64,000 nucleotides of DNA from Desulforhabdus sp. TSK (GTDB lineage: Bacteria > Desulfobacterota > Syntrophobacteria > Syntrophobacterales > Syntrophobacteraceae). A program made the translations under genes and the position numbers. The stretch lies in assembly GCF_022836495.1 (NCBI RefSeq), contig NZ_BQXM01000003.1, forward strand, positions 186,971 through 250,970. The letters run 5' to 3'. The notes below the pieces were generated by a model. It was given only the letters and a program-made list of their open reading frames with translations. It was not told the DNA's origin and did no database searches. Positions within the stretch are counted from its first letter, which is position 1; every line of letters starts with the position of its first letter. This document shows, piece by piece, positions 35,864-44,023 of this stretch.

Positions 35864-35943
35864 AGCCCACAGCAAAAAAAGTAAGGGCAAGTTGCCTAAA
35901 ATATATTGAATTCAATGCACTGTACCCTTGAGGACCATGAAGC

Positions 35944-36240
35944 ATGAAATACTGGCGCGTTCCTTTGGATGTCGATGAAATTCAGGTCACACGCGGAATC
36001 GTTCACATCGTCGAAGAAAGGTGTAAGGGATGCGGGTACTGCATCGCCTATTGCCCTCGGGATGTCCTCGAAATGTCCTCCAAATACAATGTGAAGGGGT
36101 ACCACCCCCCCGTGGTGAAAAAACCCGAAGCCTGTGTCAATTGCCACTACTGTGAAACCATCTGTCCGGATTTCGCCATCTATTCGGTAGAGGCCCCGCC
36201 GCAGGAGGGAGATGACGGAAAGCACTCTGCTTCCTGCTGA
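35944..36240 (+). CDS. korD: 2-oxoacid:ferredoxin oxidoreductase, ferredoxin-like delta subunit
   Basis: The delta subunit carries electrons from the thiamine-diphosphate site outward. The 98-residue product has two [4Fe-4S] motifs: Cys27, 30, 33, 37 (CKGCGYCIAYCP) and Cys64, 67, 70, 74 (CVNCHYCETICP). It heads the operon, with korA, korB and korC behind it. Its stop lies 82 bases before the chosen korA start. Confidence 0.92.
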   Translation: MKYWRVPLDVDEIQVTRGIVHIVEERCKGCGYCIAYCPRDVLEMSSKYNVKGYHPPVVKKPEACVNCHYCETICPDFAIYSVEAPPQEGDDGKHSASC

Positions 36241-36322
36241 TCTCCTCAGGGTTTCAAGGTCATCAAAGGAAATCTCTCTTGGAAAAAACCGAGGCTTTGC
36301 CTCCGTTGCTGGAAGATCGCTT

Positions 36323-37480
36323 ATGAACGCTGCAGTCTTAACCGGTGAACATTTTATGACAGGGGATGTGGCCTGCGCCGAAGGTGCTCTGGCTGCCGGG
36401 TGCCGATTTTTTGGCGGGTACCCCATCACTCCGGCGACGGAAATCGCCGAGCGTATGGCGGACCGACTCCCCTGCGTCGGCGGCATATACATTCAGATGG
36501 AGGACGAAATCGCCTCCATGGCGGCCGTGCTGGGCGCCTCCTGTGCCGGCGTGAAGAGCATGACGGCAACCTCGGGGCCGGGCTTCAGCCTCATGATGGA
36601 GAACCTCGGGCTGGGCCTGGTGACGGAAACCCCGTGCGTCGTGGTGAACGTCCAAAGGGCGGGCCCGTCGACGGGACTTCCCACCCTGGGGGCCCAGGGA
36701 GACATGATGCAGGCCCGCTGGGGATCTCACGGTCATTATGAGATCATCGCCCTGGCGCCGGCCTCTCCCCAGGAGATGTTCTACCATACCATCATGGCCT
36801 TCAACCTGAGTGAAACTTACAGGCTTCCCGTCCTCGTCATGGCGGATGAAGTGACGGGGCATTTGAGCGAAAAGGTCGTTATCCCCGAACCCGGCGCCAT
36901 CAAGCTCAAGAACCGCCCCAAGGCGAAAGGGAGAAAGGACCGATTCAAGCCCTTCCAGGCCGGCCCCAACGGCGTCGCTCCCATGGCCATCGCGGGCGAG
37001 GGCTACGGCATCCATGTGACGGGACTCACCCACGACGAACGGGGGTACCCCGTCATGACCGAGGGCGCGCAAGAAGAGATGATGCATCGCATTGTCGCCA
37101 AAATTCGAGACAACCTGGACGATATCATCCAGACGGAAAGTTACCGCATGGACGACGCGGAGATCGCCATCATCTCCTATGGCGTCTCTTCCCGGAGCAG
37201 CCTGGCCGCCGTCGATGAAGCTCGAGAGCAGGGGATCAAGGCCGGTCTGCTGCGGTTGATCACGGTCTGGCCCTTTCCGGAACAGCTTGTCAACAAGCTT
37301 GCGGACAGAGTACGCGCCCTCGTGACGGTGGAAATCAACCTCGGGCAGATCCACCTGGAGGTGCAGCGTTCCGCTGCCGGCAAAGTCCCCGTCCACCTGG
37401 TGGGACACACCGGTGGAACGGTCATTTCCCCCGACACCATCGTTGAAAAGCTGCGGGAGATCAGGAGTACACATGGATAA
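36323..37480 (+). CDS. korA: 2-oxoacid:ferredoxin oxidoreductase alpha subunit
   Basis: KorA is the pyrimidine-binding half of the enzyme that oxidatively decarboxylates a 2-oxoacid to acyl-CoA, CO2 and reduced ferredoxin. The product shows DVACAEGALAAGCRFFGGYP, ITPATEIAERMA and TSGPGFSLMMENLGL, typical of the KorA/VorB type. ATG 36323 (MNAAVLTGEHFMTGD) gives 385 residues and follows GGAAGA; the open frame extends to 36212 inside korD. The stop overlaps the korB start by 8 bases. The sequence pattern favours 2-oxoglutarate as substrate, but this is not certain. Confidence 0.92.
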   Translation: MNAAVLTGEHFMTGDVACAEGALAAGCRFFGGYPITPATEIAERMADRLPCVGGIYIQMEDEIASMAAVLGASCAGVKSMTATSGPGFSLMMENLGLGLVTETPCVVVNVQRAGPSTGLPTLGAQGDMMQARWGSHGHYEIIALAPASPQEMFYHTIMAFNLSETYRLPVLVMADEVTGHLSEKVVIPEPGAIKLKNRPKAKGRKDRFKPFQAGPNGVAPMAIAGEGYGIHVTGLTHDERGYPVMTEGAQEEMMHRIVAKIRDNLDDIIQTESYRMDDAEIAIISYGVSSRSSLAAVDEAREQGIKAGLLRLITVWPFPEQLVNKLADRVRALVTVEINLGQIHLEVQRSAAGKVPVHLVGHTGGTVISPDTIVEKLREIRSTHG

Positions 37481-38303
37481 GTTAAAGGCTCGTTCGGACC
37501 ATCCGCTGGATGCTCTTTTGCGCACGGATCGCATCCCGCACATCTGGTGCTCGGGGTGCGGCATCGGCACGGTATTTGCCTCGTGCCTGGTCGCCATGCA
37601 AACGAGCGGCATCGATCTCAACAAGACCGCCATGGTCTCCGGGATCGGCTGCTCAGGACGCGGCGCCGGGTATATCAAGCTCGATTCCTATCACACCACC
37701 CACGGGAGAGCCATTCCCTTTGCCACAGGTATGAAGTTGGCCAATCCCGAACTGAACGTCGTCGTGTTCAGCGGCGACGGCGATCTCTTTGCCATCGGCG
37801 GCAATCACTTTATCCACGCGGCCAGGCGCAATGTGGAGCTCACGGTCATTTGCGTCAACAACCTCAACTATGGAATGACGGGAGGCCAGGCTGCAGCCAC
37901 GACGCCCTGCATGGCCAAAACGCCCACCACGCCTCTGGGAAACCCCGAGACCCCCTTCAATCTGCCGCTCCTGGCATACGCGTCGGGAGCAAGCTACGTG
38001 GCGCGGTGGACGATCCTTCACACACGGGACCTGACCAAGTCCATAGAAGAAGCCCTCACCCGCCGGGGATTTTCTTTTATCGAAGTTCTGGCCCCCTGCC
38101 CCACCGGTTACGGCCGGCGTAACAAGGAAAAGCCCCTGGATTCCCTGAGGCTATACCAGGAGCGCACCGTCATCAAAAATGGTGCGGATCCGTCGGACGT
38201 CATCCTGGACTACCAACAGGGGATTACCCTGGGCAAGTTCATCGATCATGAGCGGCCGACCTTCCTGGACTCCTACGACAAGACCTGCCGCATCAATTTT
38301 TAG
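37473..38303 (+). CDS. korB: 2-oxoacid:ferredoxin oxidoreductase beta subunit (TPP-binding)
   Basis: KorB binds thiamine diphosphate. The motif runs from GDGD (101-104) to NN (129-130), with NYGMTGGQ directly after. Cys26 and Cys29 (WCSGCG) and Cys60 are candidate ligands of the beta-subunit cluster. ATG 37473 follows AGGAG and overlaps the korA end. Length is 276 residues, as usual for KorB. The NHFIHAARRN stretch is seen in 2-oxoglutarate-type enzymes. Confidence 0.93.
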   Translation: MDKLKARSDHPLDALLRTDRIPHIWCSGCGIGTVFASCLVAMQTSGIDLNKTAMVSGIGCSGRGAGYIKLDSYHTTHGRAIPFATGMKLANPELNVVVFSGDGDLFAIGGNHFIHAARRNVELTVICVNNLNYGMTGGQAAATTPCMAKTPTTPLGNPETPFNLPLLAYASGASYVARWTILHTRDLTKSIEEALTRRGFSFIEVLAPCPTGYGRRNKEKPLDSLRLYQERTVIKNGADPSDVILDYQQGITLGKFIDHERPTFLDSYDKTCRINF

Positions 38304-38330
38304 AGCTCTCCTGAAATAGGAATAACGCGC

Positions 38331-38936
38331 ATGAGTTCAACACTTCCTTCAAACCTGCATAAAGAAATCCTCATCACCGGGTTCGGCGGGCAGGGCATCG
38401 TGCTGGCCGGCCAAATCGTGGGCAAGGCGTCAAGCCTGCTGGATCACAATGAAAGCACCCTCACGCAGTCTTACGGGCCGGAATCCCGCGGGGGATACTG
38501 CAGCGCTCAGGTCATCATCTCCGAAAAGACGATCCACTACCCATACGTACGCCACCCAGACATCCTCGTATGCATGTCCCAGGGAGGGTTCGACAAGTAC
38601 GGCGCCAGCATCAAAGCTGACGGAACTCTCATCCTGGACCAGGACCTGGTAAAGGTCGAAGAGGTCAAGTGCGGAGACATCTTCGCCATACCCGCCACCC
38701 GCATCGCCGAGGAACTGGGCAGGAAAATGATGGCGAACATTGTCATGCTGGGATTTTTTACGGCCATCACCGGCGCCGTTTCCCTCGAAGCCACGCGGGC
38801 GACCGTTGCCGACTCCGTACCCAAGGGAACGGAGGCCTTGAACCTGAGCGCCTTCAACAAGGGATATGATTTCGGTCTCGCCACCCTGAAAGGACGCCGA
38901 AAAAAAGCAGCAGGTAAGAAAGGAGTCGGTGCATGA
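38331..38936 (+). CDS. korC: 2-oxoacid:ferredoxin oxidoreductase gamma subunit
   Basis: The gamma subunit binds CoA and completes the four-subunit enzyme. The 201-residue product has the family signature TGFGGQGIVLAGQIVGKA near the N-terminus and SYGPESRGGYCSAQVIIS at about 50-67. Its last bases overlap the next start (ATGA), so translation of the large oxidoreductase is likely coupled to it. Confidence 0.93.
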   Translation: MSSTLPSNLHKEILITGFGGQGIVLAGQIVGKASSLLDHNESTLTQSYGPESRGGYCSAQVIISEKTIHYPYVRHPDILVCMSQGGFDKYGASIKADGTLILDQDLVKVEEVKCGDIFAIPATRIAEELGRKMMANIVMLGFFTAITGAVSLEATRATVADSVPKGTEALNLSAFNKGYDFGLATLKGRRKKAAGKKGVGA

Positions 38937-41900
38937 GAGCTCCCAAAGATCGCCTCCACCGGGTTTTGGTGATCGGTGCAACCCCTGCCGGGCTCGCTGC
39001 AACCAACAAACTGGGAGAAATGGGTATCCCCGTCACCTTGGTGGACTCAGCAGCGGATCTCAATGAAAAACTCTCCCGTGAGGAATGGCGCCTCTCCTCG
39101 GGCGTGCCGTTGAACTTTGCGCTCCGCCCCGGACTCCTGCGCATTTTGCGCAACCCCAGGATCCATTGCGTACTTCCCGGAGAAATCACCTCCCTCAAGC
39201 ACACCCCCCAGGGGTTTTGTGCGCATATCAAGAGCTCCGCCAATTACATCGACGCCGACCACTGTGTGCTGTGCGGACGCTGCGCCGACATTTGTCCAGC
39301 TTCCACGCCGGAGGGGACCAAGCCCATTCACTTCAATGGGCGAGCCAGTCTGCCGGGTCATCCCTCCATCGACAAACGCCAGAAGCCCCTCTGCCAGGCC
39401 AACTGTCCTCTGGGAGTCAATGCTCAGGGATACGTCGCTCTCGCCAGATCGGGCAAGTTCGTCGAGGCCCTGGACCTCATCCGCCGTGACAACATCCTTC
39501 CCGGAATCTGTGGGCGCATCTGCACGCATCCGTGCGAAATCGCGTGCCGCAGGGGGGAGTTGGACGAACCCGTGGCCATCCGGGACATCAAGCGCTTCGT
39601 TGCTGATTATGAACTGGAGCACCCCCAGGCGCTGCAGGGAGCTTCACAGCCTTTCAGAGCTCAAAAGGTCGCCGTCATCGGTTCGGGTCCGGCGGGGCTG
39701 GCCGCTGCGGCGGACTTGGCCCGCTGGGGCTACCCGGTCACCGTTTTCGAAAAGGAAAGCAAACCGGGCGGCCTCCTGCGCTATGGCATCGGGCCCTATC
39801 GCCTGCCGAGAAGCATCCTGGACCATGAAATCGCTCATATCCAGGGGCTCGGAGTGGAATTCAGGACCGGGACGACCGTAGATGCCTCCAACAACTACGA
39901 AGAACCGCGAAAGGAATTTGCCTCGGTCATCCTCGCCACGGGCACCTGGAAGGACCGAAAACTGGGGGTGCCCGGAGAAGACCTTGACCAGGTGGAAGGA
40001 TGCCTGGAATTCCTGGGAAGGCTTTACAGGGATGAAATCCAGCGGCTGGATGAAGATGTGGCCGTTGTGGGAGACGGCAACGCGGCCTTCGATGTGGCGC
40101 GTGCTCTCGTGCGCCTCGGGGCCAGGGTCACCATCGTTTCCTGGTTTCCCGAAGAGCTCATCCCCGCCGATCCCGAAGAAGTCCTTGCCGCCAGAGAAGA
40201 AGGAGTCTCCTTTGTCTACTCGGCCAAGGTGACGGAGTTTCTGGGGGCGCAGGGTCAACTGGATGGACTGCGCTGCGCTGTCACGACACCCGGAAAGCCG
40301 GACGCCAAAGGCATTCCCTGGCCGGTCATCGTTCCGGGGAAAGAACCTTTTGAGCTGAAGTTTCAGCGGGCCATTGTGGCCATTGGCCAGATGGCCAATT
40401 CTCCCACATGTCAACTGAATGACGGCATCGAGGTCTCCCCCTCCGGGTTCATCCAGGTGGATTCCAGCTGTGCGACCAGTCTCAAGGAGGTTTATGCCGC
40501 CGGCGACGCAATCAGCGGACCCTCCAGCGTCGTGAAAGCCATGGCCTCCGGGCGGGAAGCCGCTCGCGCCGTCCACGAATCCCTCAGCGGTGAGACGCTG
40601 ACCAACGGAAAGCCACGAAGGCCCGAAGACAGGGACTTTCCGGAAATCACCCCGGACATTCCCTCGGTTGCACGCGTTCATATGCCGGAACGCCAGCCTT
40701 CGGCGCGATGCGGATCCTTCGATGAGGTGGCGTTGGGGCTGACGGAGACACAGGTCTTCACGGAAGCCGCCCGCTGCCTCCAGTGCGGTGTCTGCTCCGA
40801 ATGCCTGCAGTGTGTCGAAGCCTGCGTTTCCAGCGAAACCATTCAGCACGGAGCGGTGGATTTTATCGATGTGGAGCATGCCGGGGTCGTCATTATCGCG
40901 GATCCCCAGGCCGCCCCTTCCGTAAAGGGTGAGGACGTTATCCGGGCATACAGCACGAAAGGCGCCAAAGCCGATGTGCATGCCATGACACTCCGAGGGT
41001 TTGCCGCAGCCGCCGAAGCCCTGATCCTCCTGGGTGGAACCTCTCAACGACTGAAGGGACACGGACTTGCCTTTTCCCCGCCCGGACCTCAGCTGCAGCG
41101 GGAGCACCGCCTGGGAGTCTTCGTCTGCCGCTGCAACGACTCCCTCGGCTGGTCCGAAGAACTGGACGCTTACATGGGTGGGCTGTCGGAACGCCCGCAC
41201 CTGGAGCATGTGGAGGTTCTGAACGCGGCCTGTACCCCTGACGGTTCGACGTCTATTCTCAAAACCGTCCGGGAAAAAGGGCTGACACGCATTGTGCTGG
41301 CTTCCTGCGTCTGCTGCCCCCTGGATTTCATCTGCAGCAGTTGCACCGATCAGCGCAGCCGTCTCAAAAATGCCCTCTTTCACGGCACGGGCATCAGTCG
41401 CGCCATGGTGGAAACCTGCAACCTGCGCGGTGAGGTCTTGAGGCTGCTCCAGAGCGATCCCCAGCTGGCCGTGGAGCGCTTCACGGGTCTTATGGATCGG
41501 TCCATCGGCAGGGCGAAGCATTTGAAGAGTCTTCCGGCGCCAGCCAGACCGTACAATTTTACCACAGCCGTCATCGGAGAATCCGAAGCGGCGTTCAACA
41601 GCGCCTCGACCCTGGCGGAAGCGGGAATGGAGGTTTTTCTCTTCGGAAGTCCCGCAAAGCCTCTTTCCACCCCGCTGGATCATCCCAACATCCATAATTT
41701 CATGGGATCTTCCGTGAAGGGACTGCGTGGAACCGTCGGGAATTTCCAGATCACCGTGGAAACAGAGGGAGCGACGCAGGTCTTCCAGGTGGGAGCGGTG
41801 ATACTTGGTGAGCAGTCCCGCAAGCAGATTCCCTACATCCCCACGGCAGGACTGCTCCCCCACACGGTGGAGGCCTCCATGCAGAAGCGTGGCGTACCGG

Positions 41901-42289
41901 GCATTCCTTTCTTCAATCCCGGCGCCACATCCGTCCCCGGGCTTTTCCTGGCCAATCCTCCGGGCATCAATGTTTCCGAGCGCATCAAGGGCACGGCCGC
42001 TGCCATCCTTGCCGCATCGACCATGCCCCGCAGCCCGCGCCAGAACAAGGGGTATACCGTGGTGGTGGACGAGGCTCGATGCCGGGGCTGCGGTCGCTGC
42101 ATCGAGGTCTGCCCGTACCAGGCCGTCAGCTTCCTCAGGAACGAACAGGGAGGCTGGCACTCGGTGGTGGATGAAGCCCTCTGCAAGGGCTGCGGCAACT
42201 GTATTCCCGTTTGCCCCTCCAACGCCGCCGACAGCCCCTACCGGGATCGGCGTTACCTGGAGCAAATGCTGGAAGAGATTTTGATCTAG
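38933..42289 (+). CDS. Large two-flavin iron-sulfur oxidoreductase (GltD/NfnB-like plus HdrA-like)
   Basis: This 1118-residue protein joins several redox modules. Order: a Rossmann segment (VLVIGATPAGLAATNKLGEM, ~10-30); a [4Fe-4S] motif CVLCGRCADICP (~109-120); a GltD-type cluster domain (CQANCPLGVNAQGY, then GICGRICTHPCEIACRRGEL, ~155-205); a glutamate-synthase-small-subunit-like flavoprotein with FAD site VAVIGSGPAGLAAAADLA and a second nucleotide site VAVVGDGNAAFDVARALV; a Cys-rich link (CLQCGVCSECLQCVEAC); an HdrA-like half (GVFVCRCNDSLGWSEEL onward); and two C-terminal [4Fe-4S] motifs (CRGCGRCIEVCP, CKGCGNCIPVCP). It overlaps korC and precedes the Hdr fusions. It likely passes electrons among ferredoxin, NAD(P)H and the Hdr complex; that role is inference. 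Confidence 0.88.
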   Translation: MRAPKDRLHRVLVIGATPAGLAATNKLGEMGIPVTLVDSAADLNEKLSREEWRLSSGVPLNFALRPGLLRILRNPRIHCVLPGEITSLKHTPQGFCAHIKSSANYIDADHCVLCGRCADICPASTPEGTKPIHFNGRASLPGHPSIDKRQKPLCQANCPLGVNAQGYVALARSGKFVEALDLIRRDNILPGICGRICTHPCEIACRRGELDEPVAIRDIKRFVADYELEHPQALQGASQPFRAQKVAVIGSGPAGLAAAADLARWGYPVTVFEKESKPGGLLRYGIGPYRLPRSILDHEIAHIQGLGVEFRTGTTVDASNNYEEPRKEFASVILATGTWKDRKLGVPGEDLDQVEGCLEFLGRLYRDEIQRLDEDVAVVGDGNAAFDVARALVRLGARVTIVSWFPEELIPADPEEVLAAREEGVSFVYSAKVTEFLGAQGQLDGLRCAVTTPGKPDAKGIPWPVIVPGKEPFELKFQRAIVAIGQMANSPTCQLNDGIEVSPSGFIQVDSSCATSLKEVYAAGDAISGPSSVVKAMASGREAARAVHESLSGETLTNGKPRRPEDRDFPEITPDIPSVARVHMPERQPSARCGSFDEVALGLTETQVFTEAARCLQCGVCSECLQCVEACVSSETIQHGAVDFIDVEHAGVVIIADPQAAPSVKGEDVIRAYSTKGAKADVHAMTLRGFAAAAEALILLGGTSQRLKGHGLAFSPPGPQLQREHRLGVFVCRCNDSLGWSEELDAYMGGLSERPHLEHVEVLNAACTPDGSTSILKTVREKGLTRIVLASCVCCPLDFICSSCTDQRSRLKNALFHGTGISRAMVETCNLRGEVLRLLQSDPQLAVERFTGLMDRSIGRAKHLKSLPAPARPYNFTTAVIGESEAAFNSASTLAEAGMEVFLFGSPAKPLSTPLDHPNIHNFMGSSVKGLRGTVGNFQITVETEGATQVFQVGAVILGEQSRKQIPYIPTAGLLPHTVEASMQKRGVPGIPFFNPGATSVPGLFLANPPGINVSERIKGTAAAILAASTMPRSPRQNKGYTVVVDEARCRGCGRCIEVCPYQAVSFLRNEQGGWHSVVDEALCKGCGNCIPVCPSNAADSPYRDRRYLEQMLEEILI

Positions 42290-42368
42290 CACTGAAGAAC
42301 GAGGGCTCGGCCCTTCTTGCGACGGCGCGCAGTCCGGCGCCCATTGATGGAATCAGTGAGAATACACC

Positions 42369-43952
42369 ATGGATAAATTGAAGATCGTTCTATTTATGTG
42401 CAACTGGGGGCCCCACGCCGCGTATCAGGCTCTTCAGGACAGCGGCGCCGACATCCCGGCGGAAGTCAGAATGATACGCATCCCCTGCACCGGACGGATG
42501 AGCAAGGCCCTCTTATTCCGGGCCTTCGAGATGGGCGCGGATGGTGTGGCCCTGGTGGGCTGCGAGCCCGGCACCTGCCGCTATGGCAGCGGAACCGCCG
42601 TAGCGGAAGGCAATGTCGAGGATACACGGGGAATCCTCGATCTGCTGGGGCTGGGGGGCGACCGCCTCCGCCTGGCCATGTTCCTACCCGAGGAGTCCCA
42701 GCCGCTGCTCGCCTTTCTCCAGGATTTCTATAAAGTCATTGAAACTATTGGGAAAAGCCCTGTAAGCATTCCCCCGCGGGAGGCACCTCCCGCCGTCACC
42801 CGCGAGATGGTCTCACAGCTGCTGACGACCCACGACATCTACGCCTGCCAGGACTGCGGCAAGTGCTCTTCCGCCTGCCCCGTCACCCTCGCAGGAAAGC
42901 CTTTTTCGCCTCGGGCCATGGCCAATGCCATCATTGGAGGCAGCGTGGCTGCTCCGGAAGTCGTCAATGACGTCTGGTCCTGTCTCACCTGCGGACTCTG
43001 CTACGACCGTTGTCCTTCCGCCGTGGACTTCCCCGACTTCATTCGGGACATGCGCCACATTCAGAAGGTCTGCGGGCGAACGGGCCACGAAGCGCACGGC
43101 GGCTTCTTCCAGTCCCTCATGCGCACCATGACCTCTCCGGACCTGAAAATCCGCCACTGGCAGTGGCTGCCTGAAGATATCCAGACGGACCCTCAGAGCA
43201 AGACCCTCTTCTTTGGGGGCTGCGCTCCATATTTCGACACCTACTTCAAATCGCACCTGGGAGTTCAGACGAGCGGCATCCTGGTGGACAGTCTCCGTCT
43301 CTTGAATTTCTTCGACATCTACCCGGCGATTTTGAGCGGTGAGCGATGCTGCGGGCATGATCTGCTCTGGTCCGGAGACCAGGAAAATTTCCGCAGGCTG
43401 GCCCAGCTGAATGTCGAGGCCATCGAGGCGGCGGGCGTGGAGGAAGTGGTGACGGCCTGCCCCGAGTGCTACCGGACGCTGTCTCACGACTACCCTGAAC
43501 AGGGGATCGAGCTGAAGTTCAAGGTGACCCACATCTACGACCTGGCCGAAAGGGAAATCGACAAGGGGGCCATAGGCTTTGAAAAGCTCGACCGGAACCT
43601 TACCTTCCAGGATCCCTGCCGATTGAGCCGCCTGGAGGGCCGGCCGGACCTCCCCCGAAAACTCCTCCATCGCCTGCAGCCCGAAAGCTTCACTGAAATG
43701 AAGGACCGCGGCATTTCCGCCCTGTGCTGCGGCAATTGCGCCTGGACGGGATGCGACAGCTACACGAAGACCCTGCAGGTCAAGCGGCTGCGCCAGGCGA
43801 GGGAGACCGGCAGCAACATGCTGGTGACCGCATGCCCCAAATGCCAGATCCATCTGCGCTGCGCCATGGAGGACCCCTTTCTGGGAGACGAAATCAAGAT
43901 GGAGATCATGGATCTCACCACCGTCCTGGCCAAGACCATCCGGTGGGAATAA
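42369..43952 (+). CDS. MvhD-HdrC-HdrB fusion
   Basis: The 527-residue product fuses three parts that are separate proteins in methanogens. Residues 1-~125 are an MvhD/FlpD-type [2Fe-2S] domain (VLFMCNWGPHAAYQ, Cys11, Cys40, CEPGTC at 65-70). Residues ~145-235 are HdrC with two [4Fe-4S] motifs (CQDCGKCSSACP at 160-171, CLTCGLCYDRCP at 205-216). Residues ~275-520 are HdrB with two CCG domains (CCGH at 327-330, CPECY near 364-368, then CCGNCAWTGC and CPKCQ), which in known enzymes hold the noncubane clusters for disulfide reduction. It is followed by HdrA. The physiological disulfide or other acceptor is unknown. Confidence 0.9.
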   Translation: MDKLKIVLFMCNWGPHAAYQALQDSGADIPAEVRMIRIPCTGRMSKALLFRAFEMGADGVALVGCEPGTCRYGSGTAVAEGNVEDTRGILDLLGLGGDRLRLAMFLPEESQPLLAFLQDFYKVIETIGKSPVSIPPREAPPAVTREMVSQLLTTHDIYACQDCGKCSSACPVTLAGKPFSPRAMANAIIGGSVAAPEVVNDVWSCLTCGLCYDRCPSAVDFPDFIRDMRHIQKVCGRTGHEAHGGFFQSLMRTMTSPDLKIRHWQWLPEDIQTDPQSKTLFFGGCAPYFDTYFKSHLGVQTSGILVDSLRLLNFFDIYPAILSGERCCGHDLLWSGDQENFRRLAQLNVEAIEAAGVEEVVTACPECYRTLSHDYPEQGIELKFKVTHIYDLAEREIDKGAIGFEKLDRNLTFQDPCRLSRLEGRPDLPRKLLHRLQPESFTEMKDRGISALCCGNCAWTGCDSYTKTLQVKRLRQARETGSNMLVTACPKCQIHLRCAMEDPFLGDEIKMEIMDLTTVLAKTIRWE

Positions 43953-44023
43953 TCATGGGTGCGGCAGGCATAGTGCCGGGCCTGCCGCCGAATCCGCCCA
44001 TCATGAGCTGTTGAATCGAGAAG

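Larger units (their letters stand above)
35441..35943. other. Intergenic region between protease gene and kor operon
   Basis: These 503 bases contain the protease terminator (35595-35630) and the kor promoter (35836-35863). No gene was found; short open frames at 35571-35803 show nothing recognisable. Confidence 0.6.

Noticed and set aside
39644..42292. Long minus-strand open frame (882 codons) opposite the large oxidoreductase gene
   Set aside because: It is the antisense shadow of a well-supported multi-domain protein in GC-rich DNA. Its translation has no recognisable domain. The same applies to 33458-35632 (-), 44042-46015 (-), 22312-24030 (+) and 55324-57564 (+).
42290..42368. Hairpin between the large oxidoreductase and the HdrCB fusion as an internal terminator
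   Set aside because: The possible stem (AAGAACGAGGGC / GCCCTTCTT) is bulged and not followed by T residues.
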